A DNA stretch of 64,000 bases from Terfezia claveryi. Its lineage: Eukaryota; Ascomycota; Pezizomycetes; Pezizales; Pezizaceae. Below, piece by piece: positions 1 through 11,329 of the stretch (positions are counted from its first letter, which is position 1; the number at the start of each line of letters is the position of its first letter). A program made the position numbers and the translations under genes. The stretch is from assembly GCA_015179025.1 (NCBI GenBank), contig WHUX01000047.1, positions 248,001 to 312,000 on the forward strand. Reading direction: 5' to 3'. The notes beneath the pieces are model-generated. The model saw only the letters and a list, made by a program, of their open reading frames with translations, was not told the DNA's origin and made no database searches.

Positions 1-255
1 GGAGTAAACCACCCGGACACTCTCACTACGGTCGATAATATGGCATCAGTATTCTCCAACCAAGGACAGTATGTGAAAGCGCTGGAGTGGTATGGGCACG
101 CATTGGCTGGGAGGGAGAGGGCATTGGGAGTAAACCACCCACGAACGCAAAATACAATCCGTTGGCTGATTTACCTCCACGAAAAAACTCGGCAAACCGA
201 ACAGGCCAAGATCCTCCAGATGCGCTTACATGTTCCTCATGGCCCCAGCAGCTAA
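1..255 (+). CDS. TPR (kinesin-light-chain type) receptor, C-terminal fragment
   Basis: The reading frame is open from base 1 and ends at the stop at 253-255, so only the 3' end of a gene is in the window. It encodes one full 42-residue TPR unit of the type HPDTLTTVDNMASVF...QGQYVKALEWYG, then the terminal cap (HPRTQNTIRWLIYLHE, ILQMRL). The unit and cap match those of the receptor at 7712-11327, and the 3' flank (about 256-420) also matches that gene's 3' flank. It is therefore a recent paralogue of the NB-ARC/TPR receptor on the opposite strand. In the family the TPRs form the ligand-sensing array. Whether the upstream HeLo and NB-ARC parts exist cannot be seen. Confidence 0.75.
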   Translation, partial: GVNHPDTLTTVDNMASVFSNQGQYVKALEWYGHALAGRERALGVNHPRTQNTIRWLIYLHEKTRQTEQAKILQMRLHVPHGPSS

Positions 256-1540
256 AGCGGATGGTTTACAGGGTGGATAATTCCAGACGTAATACCAGTA
301 ATTATATCCATCAAGCCGGTTGACATAGTGCTAATCAAACCTCCAGGCATGAATCCTCGAACCACCGTCCGCACTGAGCAATATTATTATCAAGTGCCGA
401 AGGAAGAAACTGAACCGAGTTATTTCCGCTTCATTTTGGGGGGAAGTTGTCTTTTTCACATACATATTCAACCTCATTCATAACTTTTGTTATCTTGTAA
501 TTTCCTAGCTACAGGTGGGGGTGACACGTTTATATTGGAGGGGCGAGGTGGAGGGCTATTTATAGGCTGTCATTAGTTTTTTAAGGAAATTTTCTTTTAT
601 CCTTTTTGGTACGGAGAAGTCCCTGGATATGCGATCGGTGCAAGATATGCAATTAGTGTCAACGTTTCCTTGATATATGTGGCTTTTACGAGATTATTTG
701 TTAGCTCGCAAAGCATAAGCTTGAAGAGTTATCTGTGCTACATGGCTGCCACTAGGCTGCATATATATAGGAATTACATACGGAGTACATCTAGGGGACC
801 GTAGGATGTACCTGCAGTAACATAACGCTACGCGGGCTCTGGAGGTCTTTCCTTTACTGTACGGAATAACCCATCTATGGGTAACACCCCACATTGGACC
901 CCTGCATCTATTGATCTGTAGGAATGATTACTTTTTGCGTGCTATGGTAGCAAGGCCATCAGAAGTCTACACACGATCATGCCTCCCTTCCGTCGCCTTC
1001 AAGCCGCTATCTAGAATCGATATTTCCCCCAAATATCGCGGTGTGGGGCCTGGGGGTCGGCAGTGGGCTTTAGTTGCAATTAGTTGGACGCGGGTCGATC
1101 ACGATGTTGCTTGGGGCATGGTGGATGTTTCGGGGGGTTTTGAGAGGAGTACCAGAGGCGGGTGGATGTTTGGATGAATGGTTGAAAGAGGCGTGACGGA
1201 GATGGAGGTGGTAATGTTTGAGAAAGGTGGATATTAAATACCATTCATGCCATTAACCTCAAAAAGATGTACTATATCACCCATCTCGTATGTAATTATA
1301 TAAAGGATGATGAAATCAAAATATGAACCAACTTCATTTAGACCAATTGATCATCTAATCCATTTGCTGATTTTTGCGTGAGTTGCATAAAATAAGTTCT
1401 GGAATGTTTTATTTCCTTCCCATTTTCCCTTACGCATAACTTCAGTATCTAAGTCAGGTGACATTGTGGACCTCATGCTGACTAATCTTCATCATCCATG
1501 TACAAAAACCAGAGACTAAACTAGTCTCATACCAAGCCTC
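256..1540. other. Intergenic; receptor 3' flank, otherwise nothing recognised
   Basis: Bases 256 to about 420 resemble the minus-strand 3' flank of the receptor gene at 7590-7710, sharing ATCCATCAAGC and ATCCTCGAAC. The rest has short ORFs in mixed frames without recognisable motifs. Confidence 0.5.
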
Positions 1541-1543
1541 TAC

Positions 1544-1604
1544 CTAGTCGTTCGCATAGCTTCGCTTTTCTTAGTAGCGAAAGCGAAGCTATGCGAACGA
1601 CTAG
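1544..1604. repeat. Perfect 25-bp inverted repeat with 11-nt loop
   Basis: Arms 1544-1568 and 1580-1604 are perfect reverse complements, beginning CTAGTCGTTCGCATAGC on the left. They are separated by 11 nt and would form a strong hairpin 58 bp upstream of the proposed start of the HNH gene. The structure may be a small foldback element or part of the 5' leader of that gene. Confidence 0.85.
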
Positions 1605-1662
1605 AAGACTAAACAACCAGGCCAAACCGTGTCCTCTTTTTATCACCACCATCGCCTGCGAG

Positions 1663-3261
1663 ATGACCACAACTAACTATCCTCGTCTTTTCCAGCCAAC
1701 CTCTGGGGCTCCCAATGCACCATGTCCCCTCCAGACCTGCCTTCTCAGTCGTCTCTCCGATACCCTTCGTGATGGCCTTCATACGACAACCAAAGAGTTT
1801 ATTGCCCTCTGTGAATACAACATCAACCCTGGACTCAGCACATACTTGCAGGGTATGAGTGGCTCCGAGCTTCAAGCTGCTTCTGCGGCTGTCACAGTTG
1901 GGATTAAGCGTTGTTAGTACTACACACCCCTTTCCCTCCCTTGCCTGCAATCGATTTGTGTCCCTATCATTCGCTGAACTCAACCAGGGCAAGCACGCCG
2001 CTCCCAATCCTCAGGCACCAACAATGACCAAGCCTCACGCCCATCCAAAACCAACCGCTCCAGCACTGCTGCAAAAAACGCCGCCATTCGTGACCAGCAT
2101 CTTTGTGTCATATCCCTGTACACCGACCCTCTTGAAGTCGCCCACCTCGTCCCTCTCTCGTGCTTTAATAATTCCAATGAATTCCACCGAACACAGCCTG
2201 CCTTTCTCTCGCTGCTTCACATGTTTGCCGGAGAGGAAACAAAGCAACGAGTCTTGGATTATCTAGGCTTGGAAAATACCTCCGGTTCTATCGAGAGCAA
2301 ACCCGGTAGTGCAACGCATCTGAAAATCAACAGGATGGAGAATTTAATGACATTGACAAGCCATCTCCACCGCTGGTGGGATACAGGAAAAATCATACTG
2401 GAGCCTGTTGGAGATCCCCTTTCTATATTCGCTACTGGAGGCTCCAATGTCCTGCTTACCCACTATGATGTTGTATTCTCGTTTGTCCCAGGTCACCGCC
2501 CCCCATCTCAAAAGACGGGTTGGGATCCATCTACCCTGATTCAACTAGCACCTCTATCAAGCTTACAGTTCAATGAAAATGAGGACCCTCTGTTGCAGGG
2601 AATTTGCATTATGAGGCGTACCACGATAGTACCTCCACTACCCTCTGCCCCTGGCACGGAAGCTAAGGAGCCAACACAAGAATGGAAACAGCTTAGAACA
2701 GGAACGGTTATACGCTTGGTGACAAATGATCCAGTGAAATATCCGTTGCCGCACCCAGACTTATTGAGCCTACATGCGGCGCTTAGTAGAGTAGTGAGGT
2801 GTGCGGCGGCAGCAGGTCCGGAGATGCTAGACCTGGAACAGGATGATGATGAACTGTCGGATGGCAGTGTGGATGCACAAGAGGATGATTATAGTATTCA
2901 GGAGGAACCTCAAATTCCAGACACGAATTCCCACCTATGTATATCAAGTCGTTACCCCGGATTGTCAGACCTTGATTACTATAATATAAACAACGACCTA
3001 CAAAATGATCGCCGCCCCCCGACATCACTAGGTTATAACTCAAAAACCAAGCCTATAAATACGATCTCAAGGTTGTCTACCAGGCAGCAGGAGAATAGGG
3101 TTTGGGGGTTTCTTAATAGTCTACCATCGCCCACATCATACTCACCATTGAATAGTCCACCGTGGGTTCCACCCACATTGGAGGATTCCGGGGCAAACTG
3201 TGTGCGACAGGAAAAAATTGAAAATGGGAAGAATAGGAGGCATATGGAGATTGGGGGATAG
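1663..3261 (+). CDS. Fungal HNH (HNH_2 type) nuclease-domain protein
   Basis: Two exons are proposed, 1663-1912 and 1988-3261, giving 507 residues. The 75-nt intron starts GTTAGT, has GCTGAAC as a branch-like site and ends CAG; it removes a stop at 1915 and joins the frames in phase. Exon 2 carries the fungal HNH_2 pattern: RDQHLCVISLYTDPLEVAHLVP (about residues 119-140), a F-L-S-L-L-H-M-F segment, then ENLMTLTSHLHRWWDTG (about 207-223), which supplies the conserved Asn and His. A proline-rich linker, the LLSLHAALSRVVRCAAAAG helix and an acidic tail follow, as is usual in this large and poorly characterised family. An ATG at 1591 is also in frame, but it lies in the hairpin arm, so 1663 is preferred. 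Nuclease activity is inferred from the family only. No nonsense changes are seen. Confidence 0.72.
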
Positions 3262-3636
3262 TGAGTGAGCACAAGAGGAGAGGAGTTAATGAGTGATTTG
3301 CGGATGGTAATTGACTGCAGTGAGAAAGGGAGGGGACTGCAGTAACAAAGGGAGGGAGGTGGCAACTTAGTATGCCTCCCGCTACTACATATTATGGGAA
3401 AGCGCATCACGACAGTAATGCCGATTGTATCCATAGCACTGTAAATTTATATATTGTCACCCCTGAAGTTCAATGCTATTTTCTTTAGGCAATTGTTCTC
3501 AAGTGGCCTTGGATTCTGCTGCAACCGCACTAGACATCCCTTATATCCCACAAACCTACGCAAGTGAAGTTAATAGTTTACACATTACTCCGTCAAGTCT
3601 TGTAAGCCCTCATCATCTTGATCATTACGATTTCTG

Positions 3637-3713
3637 CATCTACACAGTGCATGGTCGCATTGATCACAATGACACAATGATTGTGATCAATGCAACCATG
3701 CACCGTGTAGATG
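3637..3713. repeat. 34-bp imperfect inverted repeat (foldback)
   Basis: Arms 3637-3670 and 3680-3713 are reverse complements with two mismatches, both transitions, around a 9-nt loop. The core ATTGTGATCAATGC is present in both arms. It resembles a small MITE or foldback element; no coding content. Confidence 0.8.
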
Positions 3714-4640
3714 GTCGCTCAGCCCTCTACAGTACGCTCCGCAATATATACTTTTTCCACTATATCAAATTCTCAATATCGATTCAACTTCTTTCAATAT
3801 CAGCACTCTGCTCTTACTTAGGTAAAAGCTTTACTAGGGTTTTTTTACCGCTATATATGGTTTACATATCATCTCAATAGCATTATTCGTATATCTGCTT
3901 GATTTTCGGCTTTGATTTCTACCATATTGATTTTAGCAGCAATCTGCTTCATCCTACTAGTGTAATCGATACTATTCGTAGTGTAGTAAGTAAGCTCAGT
4001 CGCAGTTGCTACTAGAGTAGCTTGGAATTCACAAGGATACTGCTACAGAGCCTTCAGGGGGGGGGGTAACTAAAACGATTGTGGATGATATGAAAGCAGC
4101 CTTTGATACAATACATCTACCCGCTTATGATACTGCATTGGCTAGCGGACCTTTCAAGCTCATTACCTCCAGTAATATGGAAGCCTAATGTACCAGAGGG
4201 GGTGGGCGCTGGAGGAAGGGAGTAGGGTAGGAAGTTATTGAAATGGGAGGTTTTGCGCCTATCACAAGCCTACTAATACCAGCAACTATCATCAATCATA
4301 ACCCGACTTACTAGTAGGGATTGATATTAATTTAGAGGCCTGTAAGAACTCTGAAGAGTCTGATAAGGTGGAGATTGATGAGTAGGGAGAGGTAGAGTAG
4401 ATACCCGCCACGAGTTGGAGGCTTTGGAACTTGGATTCTAACTGGTCCAACAAGATAAACACTGACAAACTTTAACAACCGAATGCCCCCCCAATATGCC
4501 GTTGTGATGCAAATTACATTATATGTGACAAGCATTATAAAGGAAGGGTGAACACTGTTCGTGAGGGGATGAAAGACTGCGGATGCAAGCAGGTGGGAGG
4601 ATGTACATATCCAAGACGGGAGCTACTGCTGTCATAGCTA

Positions 4641-4955
4641 TTGGGGGGACAAAACGTGATCACTGGGTGCCAGGTTTGCCTACTAGACACCGATAGGTAA
4701 TATTTTGTACGCTCACACGTCCGCACACAGGGATCAAATCAACAATTACTGCTCCTAATAAACACCACATAGCTAATAAAACTTTGATCACGAACTGCAG
4801 CTGAAGTTCATACATGTTACTATAAATAACCATAATACCTTTCCTTCTCTCTCAAAGAATTAAACTTGTGCTCCATGCGAACCAGGCTCATAATCTGTTG
4901 GAGATATAATCGTTAGGACAAGACAAAACGTGATCACCGGGTGATATGGTAAATT
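4641..4955 (-). repeat. tRNA-derived SINE-like repeat, degenerate copy
   Basis: Bases 4690-4950 align by eye with 13497-13731, sharing GATCAAATCAACAATTACTG, AACTGCAGCTG and CTTGTGCTCCATGC, with many C:G to T:A differences. The internal promoter B-box has lost both of its CpG bases here. A second head sequence (GACAAAACGTGATCACTGGG) lies at 4650-4670, so two copies may be joined head to tail. Confidence 0.65.
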
Positions 4956-6245
4956 GTACGCCTGAGGGTACCGCCTCACATTCCAGAATTTTCGATCGAC
5001 AACTGAGTCGACGCCCCTAGTAAATCCACTCTTGCGCATAACCCTGATTCAATCATCCCTGCAATGATGCTTATGCATCAGCAAGTTATGCGGAAGATGA
5101 TCGGAATTGGACCAGAAAACCTCATCAGGTGGCCTTATCATATCAAACTCTGACAATCATAATAATTCAGTAGTTACCCTCTTGAGATCCCCACTTGCAT
5201 GAAGCTGACCTAAACTGCTTTAGGGTGGACCACCACGATTCTTAAAATATGCTCGGTTATCAACGAACACAAAACATGGTATCCAGATATCCATAATCTA
5301 GGGATATTCATGACCTCTCGGTATAGTTTTTGTGGCCGTTCAGAGGTAATCTGGTCTTTACTGCAAGCTGAAGTTGGTGATATTGTCTTACTCTGGTTGG
5401 CAATCATACATTTTTACCGACAAAGAATCCATGGTAATCCATGGCAATGCTTTGGGAATTGAAGACTTGCAAGGGTTGTCTACTCGAAATTAATGCAGGT
5501 ATACTACTCCGTATAGACTCGTGCATCCATATGCATTGAGACAGACAGCAAGTGGAAGAAGCAAGTGAATTTACCTTTTAATATTCGGTAATAACCCCAT
5601 TATACTTGTTAAAACGCACACCCGCTACACCCGGATTATCCACCGCCGAGGCCATCGCCGCAAGCACCTTACGTTCGCGTACATGCAAGCATCTCGTACA
5701 CGCAAACACCTTATATCCGCACACACACAAGCATCTTATGTTCTCACATACGTAGGTATTTAATGTATGTCGGGTTGAGTCACTCTGGTTACCAGCCGAT
5801 CGCTATCCGCAACCCTTGTATTCTCTTGCTTCTGATTGGCTTAATAACACATCCCTGCATATTTCCTTACCCTCAATTTCCATGTATATAGACACCGCTC
5901 CGGACCTGTATTTTCTTAAGCATCAAGCAAGTCTTCACTCCGCATCGTTCACTTCTATCTAAGTGCAAACCTGCAACTCTATTGTCCACTCCGCGTGTTA
6001 CCATCCGCTAGAGTAGGCATATAGCTATCGATCCGCTCTGCACCGGTGTTACCTCGCTAGCACCTTACCGCTGCCTAACATGATATTTCAACATATCTTT
6101 ATGTTAATACTAACCAGGCATCAGACCGTCCTCCTCTCGCCAGTTGCTCGGGCGGAATATTCCATATCCCCCGACCACCCTCAAACTCCACAGCAAAATT
6201 TTTTCACACTGGGACTGTGGTAATATCCTATTTAACTGCACTTTA

Positions 6246-7068
6246 CGTTGGCAGCAGCCTCGCGGGGAAAGACAAAGATAGAGGAGGGGCAGGGGCGGTG
6301 AGGCTTGGATGAGTTAAAGCCCACGTGGGCATACCTGGCAATGAACGAGCGGATGTTTTAGCCAAGGCGGGGGCAGAAGGGCTAGACCCAGAAGAGCCCC
6401 AAATCACGGAGGGGGTTTAGTCTCGTGAGGGGTTTAAGCCAGGAATGCAAGAGGAAGCGGGAAAGGGAAAGGAAAGTCACAGGTACAGGGTTGGGTAGGG
6501 TGGTGAGATGGGGTAGGAATGCACGGGTAAACTACGTCCACTGTCGCACAGGGAAGGGGAACCTTCAATCCTGGCGTGCACAGTTGGATGATACAGTTGA
6601 TCCCACATGCCGTACGTGTGGCCGACATGTAGAGACAGGTAGGCATGTAGCCCTGGTGTGTCACGGGGGGAGGAGATTGGCAGGAGGTGGGGAAGCTGGG
6701 CGGAGATGGACGAGCGTGGTTCAGGAAGGCAAGAGACGGAGGGAAGGAAATCACCATTGATTTGGTTGAGACCTTCTTCTCCAATCTAGACCTGGCTGGC
6801 ACGTGACCTATCTGCACGTGTCCAAGGAATTTCCCGACCCGGTCGGGAAATCAGCACGTGACCAAGGACCTCCTGGGGAAAAGGGCCGGTAGGGGCGTGG
6901 AGGGGGAAGCGGGGTTATTTCGGTAGTATAAATCTCTTTGGTTCGGGAGGCTGGGCGTTCATGCAATTCGTTGTCCCGTGGATGTACCGAGTCTTTTAAG
7001 ATGAGGGAACGGGGCCGTCTCATAGCCTTAGGCTACAGACTTCAAAACAAAAATAAAAAATAAAAAAA
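6246..7068 (+). mobile_element. LINE (Tad-like) 3' end relic: RNase H and 3' UTR
   Basis: A frame at about 6318-6420 reads VKAHVGIPGNERADVLAKAG, the classic end of the RNase H domain of fungal non-LTR retrotransposons, then hits a stop. A second frame at 6425-6760 includes CRTCGRHVETGRHVALVCHGG, the Cys/His knuckle that follows RNase H in these elements. The segment ends in an A-rich tail at 7045-7068. Reverse transcriptase and ORF1 are absent, so this is a 5'-truncated dead copy. A related 3' end lies at 36531-36850. Confidence 0.75.
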
Positions 7069-7079
7069 GCCCCTCGCGG

Positions 7080-7711
7080 GGTGGGGGGCGGAAGGCCCTC
7101 TGATCTTCGTCCAGCGAGCCTACCTATGATCCTGACAACTGATGATGTCTATATCTCAAGATTCTTACAGAAATATTATGCCAAAGTACTCCATTTGCTC
7201 CGCCTACTTCTGAATCATTTTGTAAGGCAGCAAGCAATGTCAGTTGGGAGTCGATACCTAAAAATGGAAATAAAATAAAGATCTTATATATATAAACGGA
7301 CAATAAAGGAGGGACGAGGGACATCCTTGAATGCACCCCAAGCTTAGCCTCGTTCAATCCCTAATTAAACACCCTTATAATGTGTTGAAATACGAAAAAT
7401 AGGAAAGAGGATTGCCTAGAATATAAGTTATCCCGCCGTTCAGCTACAAGATTACAAATACAAAAACTACTTCGTATGATTGAATACATGTAAAACACAT
7501 TACTACAAGATATATATTTGAGCATAGGGAATCGGAAATAACTGAGTTCTGTTGTTTTTTCGGTATTGTATAATTATGTTGCCAGGTGCGGACGGAAGTT
7601 CGAGGATTCACTCCACTCCTGGCGGGGTTTGTTAGCAACCATGTCAACCTGCTTGATGGATATAACTACCGTTATTACCTTTGGAATTATCTATCCTTCG
7701 AAACATACACA
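7080..7711. other. Intergenic; receptor 3' flank
   Basis: Bases 7590-7711 are the 3' flank of the minus-strand receptor and resemble the flanks at 256-420 and 14590-14640. No gene is seen in 7080-7590. Confidence 0.5.
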
Positions 7712-10700
7712 TTAGCTGCTGGGACTATTAGCTAGATGCAAGCGCGTCTGGAGGATCTGGGCCTGTACGGTTTGCCCAGTTCTTTCGTGTAGGTCAATCA
7801 GGGATTGGATTGTGGCTTTGGTCCATGGGTGGTCCACGCCCAATGCCTTCTCAAACCCAGCCAATGTGCGCCCATACCACTCCAGCGCTTTCTCATACTG
7901 TCCTTGATTGTCGAATACCCCTGCCATATTATGGACTGTAGTGAGCGTGTCCGGGTGCTCCATTCCCAATACCTTCTCCCTCCCAGCCAATGCGCGCCCA
8001 TACCACTCCAGCGCTTTCACATACTGTCCTTGGTTGTCGAATACCAATGCCATATAATTGACCGTACTGAGAGTGTCCTGATGGTCAACTCCCAATGCCT
8101 TCTCAGACCCAGCAAGTGCGCACCCATACCACTCTAGCGCTTTCTCATACAGTCCTTGGTTGTCGAATACCCCTGCCATATTATTGATTGTAGTGAGGGT
8201 GTCAGGGTGGTTCACTCCCAAAGCTATCTTCTGACCAGCAAATGCACGCCCATACCACTCCAGCGCTTTATCATACTGTCCTTGGGTTTGGAATACCGAT
8301 GCCATACTATGGACCGTAGTGAGAGTGCTTGGGTGGTCCACTCCTAATGCTTCCTCATACCCAGCCAATGCGCGCCCATACCACTTCAGCGCTTTTTCAT
8401 ACTGTCCTTGGTTGGAGAATACCAATGCCATATTATTGACCGTACTGAGAGTGCCCGGGTGGTCCACGCCCATTGCCTTCTCAGACCCAGCTAATACGCG
8501 CCCATACCACTCCAGCGCTTTCTCATACTGTCCTTGGTTGTCGAATACCCCCGCCATGTCATGAATTGTAGTGAGAGTGTCCAGGTGGTCCACTCCCAAT
8601 ACCTTCTCCCTCCCAGCCAATGAGCGCCCATACCACTTCAGCGCTTTTTCATACTGTCCTTGCTTGTCGAATACCAATGCCATATTATGGACTGTAGTGA
8701 AAGTGTCCTGGTGGTCCACTCCCAATGCCTTCTCCTGACCAGTCAATGCACGCCCATACCACTCCAGCGCTTTCTCATACTGTCCTTGCTTGTCGAATAC
8801 CAATGCCATATTATGGACTGTAGTGAGAGTGTCTGGGTGGTCTACTCCCAATGCAGTCTCAGACCCAGCAAATGCGCGCCCATACCACTTTAGTGCTTTC
8901 TCATACTGTCCTTGGGTTTGGAATACCGCTGCCATATTATTGACCGTAGTGAGGGTATTAGGGTGGTCTGCTCCCAAAGCTTTTTCCTGACCAGCCAATG
9001 CCCGCCCATACCACTCTAGCGCTTTCCCATACTGTCCTTGGTCGTCGTATACTGATGCCATATTATGGACCGTAGTGAGAGTTTCCAGGTGGCCCACTCC
9101 GAATACCTTCTCATACCCAGCCAATGCCCTCCTATACCACCCCAACGCCTCATGCTGTCGTCCATGCCTCCTGTATACATCACCTAAACTCATACATCCA
9201 TCGTTCATGCTCATATTACTGACTCCTGCGTATTGTGCCATGTGTTTTGTTACTGCGTCAATGTGTGGCATGACACGCCGCTCAAATATCCAGTCTTCTG
9301 TGCGTCCTTCATTTGACTCGTCAACTCCTGACACAACTACTTCGAAGGCCTCCCTTGCTATATCTATTTCCTTTTGTGGCTCAGACTCGAGTCGAAGCTT
9401 CGCCCAAGAATGTACCAAAGGATGGATACTGAAGCTATCATCTTTATTGCTTCGTTTCGCTATCGAGTATGAAAATAATACCCTGATTGACTCTGCCAGA
9501 TCTATACCAATCCATTAGCGAGGTTATCAAAACTATCCCAATAAGCCCATACCATGTGTTTTTCCACGCTTGAGCAGCTCCTCACAGATGTCTTCATTGT
9601 TAAGAAACCCGCAGATTAATAGTAGCTTGGCTGCCTCAGGATTCGTTTTTTGGATCGCATTAAATGATATCTCCCAAGTGGCAAACACCGATCTATCCTG
9701 TTTTCCCCCTTTCCATCCTTTGCTGAGAATATACTTCATATTGGTTTGGTATTCTGTTAGATATCGAACTAATGAGTACTGTGCCATATGAATATATGCT
9801 CCAGCTTGATCTAAAGCAAGTGGCAGGTATCCCAGCTCTTCTGCTATAGTATTGGAAGTAGTTTGTTCTGTATGTGCATTGCCAAATTAGATAATATATC
9901 ATCAATATTTGTAGGCTTCACTTACCACTAGGTATCAGATCCTCGAATTTAGGCATTGCACATGCCCTTAGTAGCAGCTGTATAGCCTCCATGGGTTGCA
10001 TTTGCTGCACTTCGAACCCCCTCCGACCTTGCTGTAGATCACGCCGCCTGCTTGTAATGATCACTGTACCATGATTGCATGCTGGAATATATTCCTCTAT
10101 ATCAACCAAGTCAGGGTCATCAAGGTTATCAAACACAAGAAGCCAATTCGTATTTTCCGGTAATGCAAACCATTGCTTAACAGCATCCACAACATATTGT
10201 GCTTCTGATGGTTGTGTAACCGCAAAGCATCCATTGAAATCCAGTTTACCAGCCATACCCAACAGCCGACCTATATGTGAATAATCCTCTGAGAACTCTG
10301 CATGATGTTTGATAAGCCGCTGCATTATCTGAGTATATCCGAGTATTGTAGTCTGGTCACTAGCAGCATTGATCCAAAAGACTGATGAGTAGTCTCTATA
10401 ATGCTGATGGATATATTCTAATGCAAGTTGAGTTTTCCCCATGCCTCCGGTGCCATAGAGGACAATTGTATTCTGGGTATGTTTCCCTTCTTCTACATTC
10501 TGTTTCAAGCTCTCAATCAGGTATTCCCTCCCCACAAATTCAGCCGATTTTCGGACATTCGGAAGGAATGGGATATCAAATAAGAGTTTCAGTGTCGAGA
10601 CTTGTAATTTAGCTGATGTTGGAAGAACATGGAACAGTCCATCATTGAGGCTTGTCAATGTTCGCAACAAGTCATCCAGCTTTGCTTTGTCTGCAACTAC

Positions 10701-11327
10701 CCAGCGAAGCTTGCGGTGCATGGATAGTGATTGCTGTAATCTGCCCATTGCGTCGGTCATGGAGGATATCTCTTCTGGAAGCCCTGGAAGAAGTTGCTGA
10801 TTTGCCAGCACACGAGGATTTTCTAGAAGATCCACGTCGGTTTCGTGAATGGTAGGAATTACCTGATCTGTATTTGCATTTCGCAGCGTAGACTTGGAAC
10901 GCGACTTGGAGCGGGACCTAAATAGCATGGGTATCGATAGCCGACTGTGCCTTCGGGGGTTTGGTTCTTCCACTTTCAAAATCAGCGAGCTTTTACCATT
11001 CGCCTCCTTTACCGCAATTCCATATTTTGCTTGCAACTTGTCAACGCTTGCAAATGCCGCAACTATTCTTGCCAAAGTAGCTGTAGCATATCGGTACCGG
11101 TAGTCCTTGGGGTCAAGTCGCCCCTGATTATTGTCGTCTCCGAGTCCCCAGGCTTCCTCCCATCCCTTGAGCCGAAGGCCCTCCGTGCGTAGTCTATGCA
11201 AGATGGAGTCATACATGGTGCCAACATCACTCATATCATCGAAAATCATGTAGCAATCCGTAGCGGCCTTCGCTAACTGCCCTGCCAGGCCGACAACTCC
11301 GATGGTGAGGCTAACTAGGTCCATCAT
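7712..11327 (-). CDS. HeLo-NB-ARC-TPR NOD-like receptor
   Basis: Three exons (complement of 9926-11327, 9553-9867, 7712-9501) give 1168 residues with no internal stop. Intron 1 (9868-9925, 58 nt) runs GTAAGT to ACAG; intron 2 (9502-9552, 51 nt) runs GTATGG to TATAG. Both restore the frame. Residues 1 to about 230 look like a HeLo domain (GVVGLAGQLAKAATDCY, KYGI), the cell-death effector found in HET-S and many fungal NLRs. The NB-ARC domain shows GREYLI, P-loop GTGGMGKTQ (293-300), Walker B NWLLVFDNLDD (about 395-404), and GYLPLALDQAGAYI, which is interrupted by no stop once intron 1 is removed. HPLVHSWA precedes eleven near-identical 42-residue kinesin-light-chain type TPRs (about 680-1150). 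Known members act in nonself recognition: the repeats sense a ligand, NB-ARC oligomerises and the N-terminal domain executes. The ligand is unknown. Confidence 0.85.
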
Positions 11328-11329
11328 CG

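Larger units (their letters stand above)
3262..6240. other. Gene-poor stretch with foldback and SINE relics
   Basis: Apart from the inverted repeat at 3637-3713 and the SINE relic at 4641-4955, no gene is supported. A short coding-like stretch (about 4033-4188, plus strand, ending ITSSNMEA then a stop) is open but was not recognised. The part from 5400 to 6240 is AT-rich and featureless. Confidence 0.5.

Noticed and set aside
1609..2177. Minus-strand ORFs over the HNH gene
   Set aside because: The opposite strand has the conserved HNH motifs and a clean splice; these are shadows.
8156..9518. Long plus-strand ORFs opposite the TPR array
   Set aside because: They are periodic antisense shadows of the 126-bp TPR coding repeats.
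9500..9560. Frameshift that would make the NLR a pseudogene
   Set aside because: A 51-nt intron with GTATGG, a CTAAT branch and TATAG joins the exons in phase and gives a continuous, family-like sequence.
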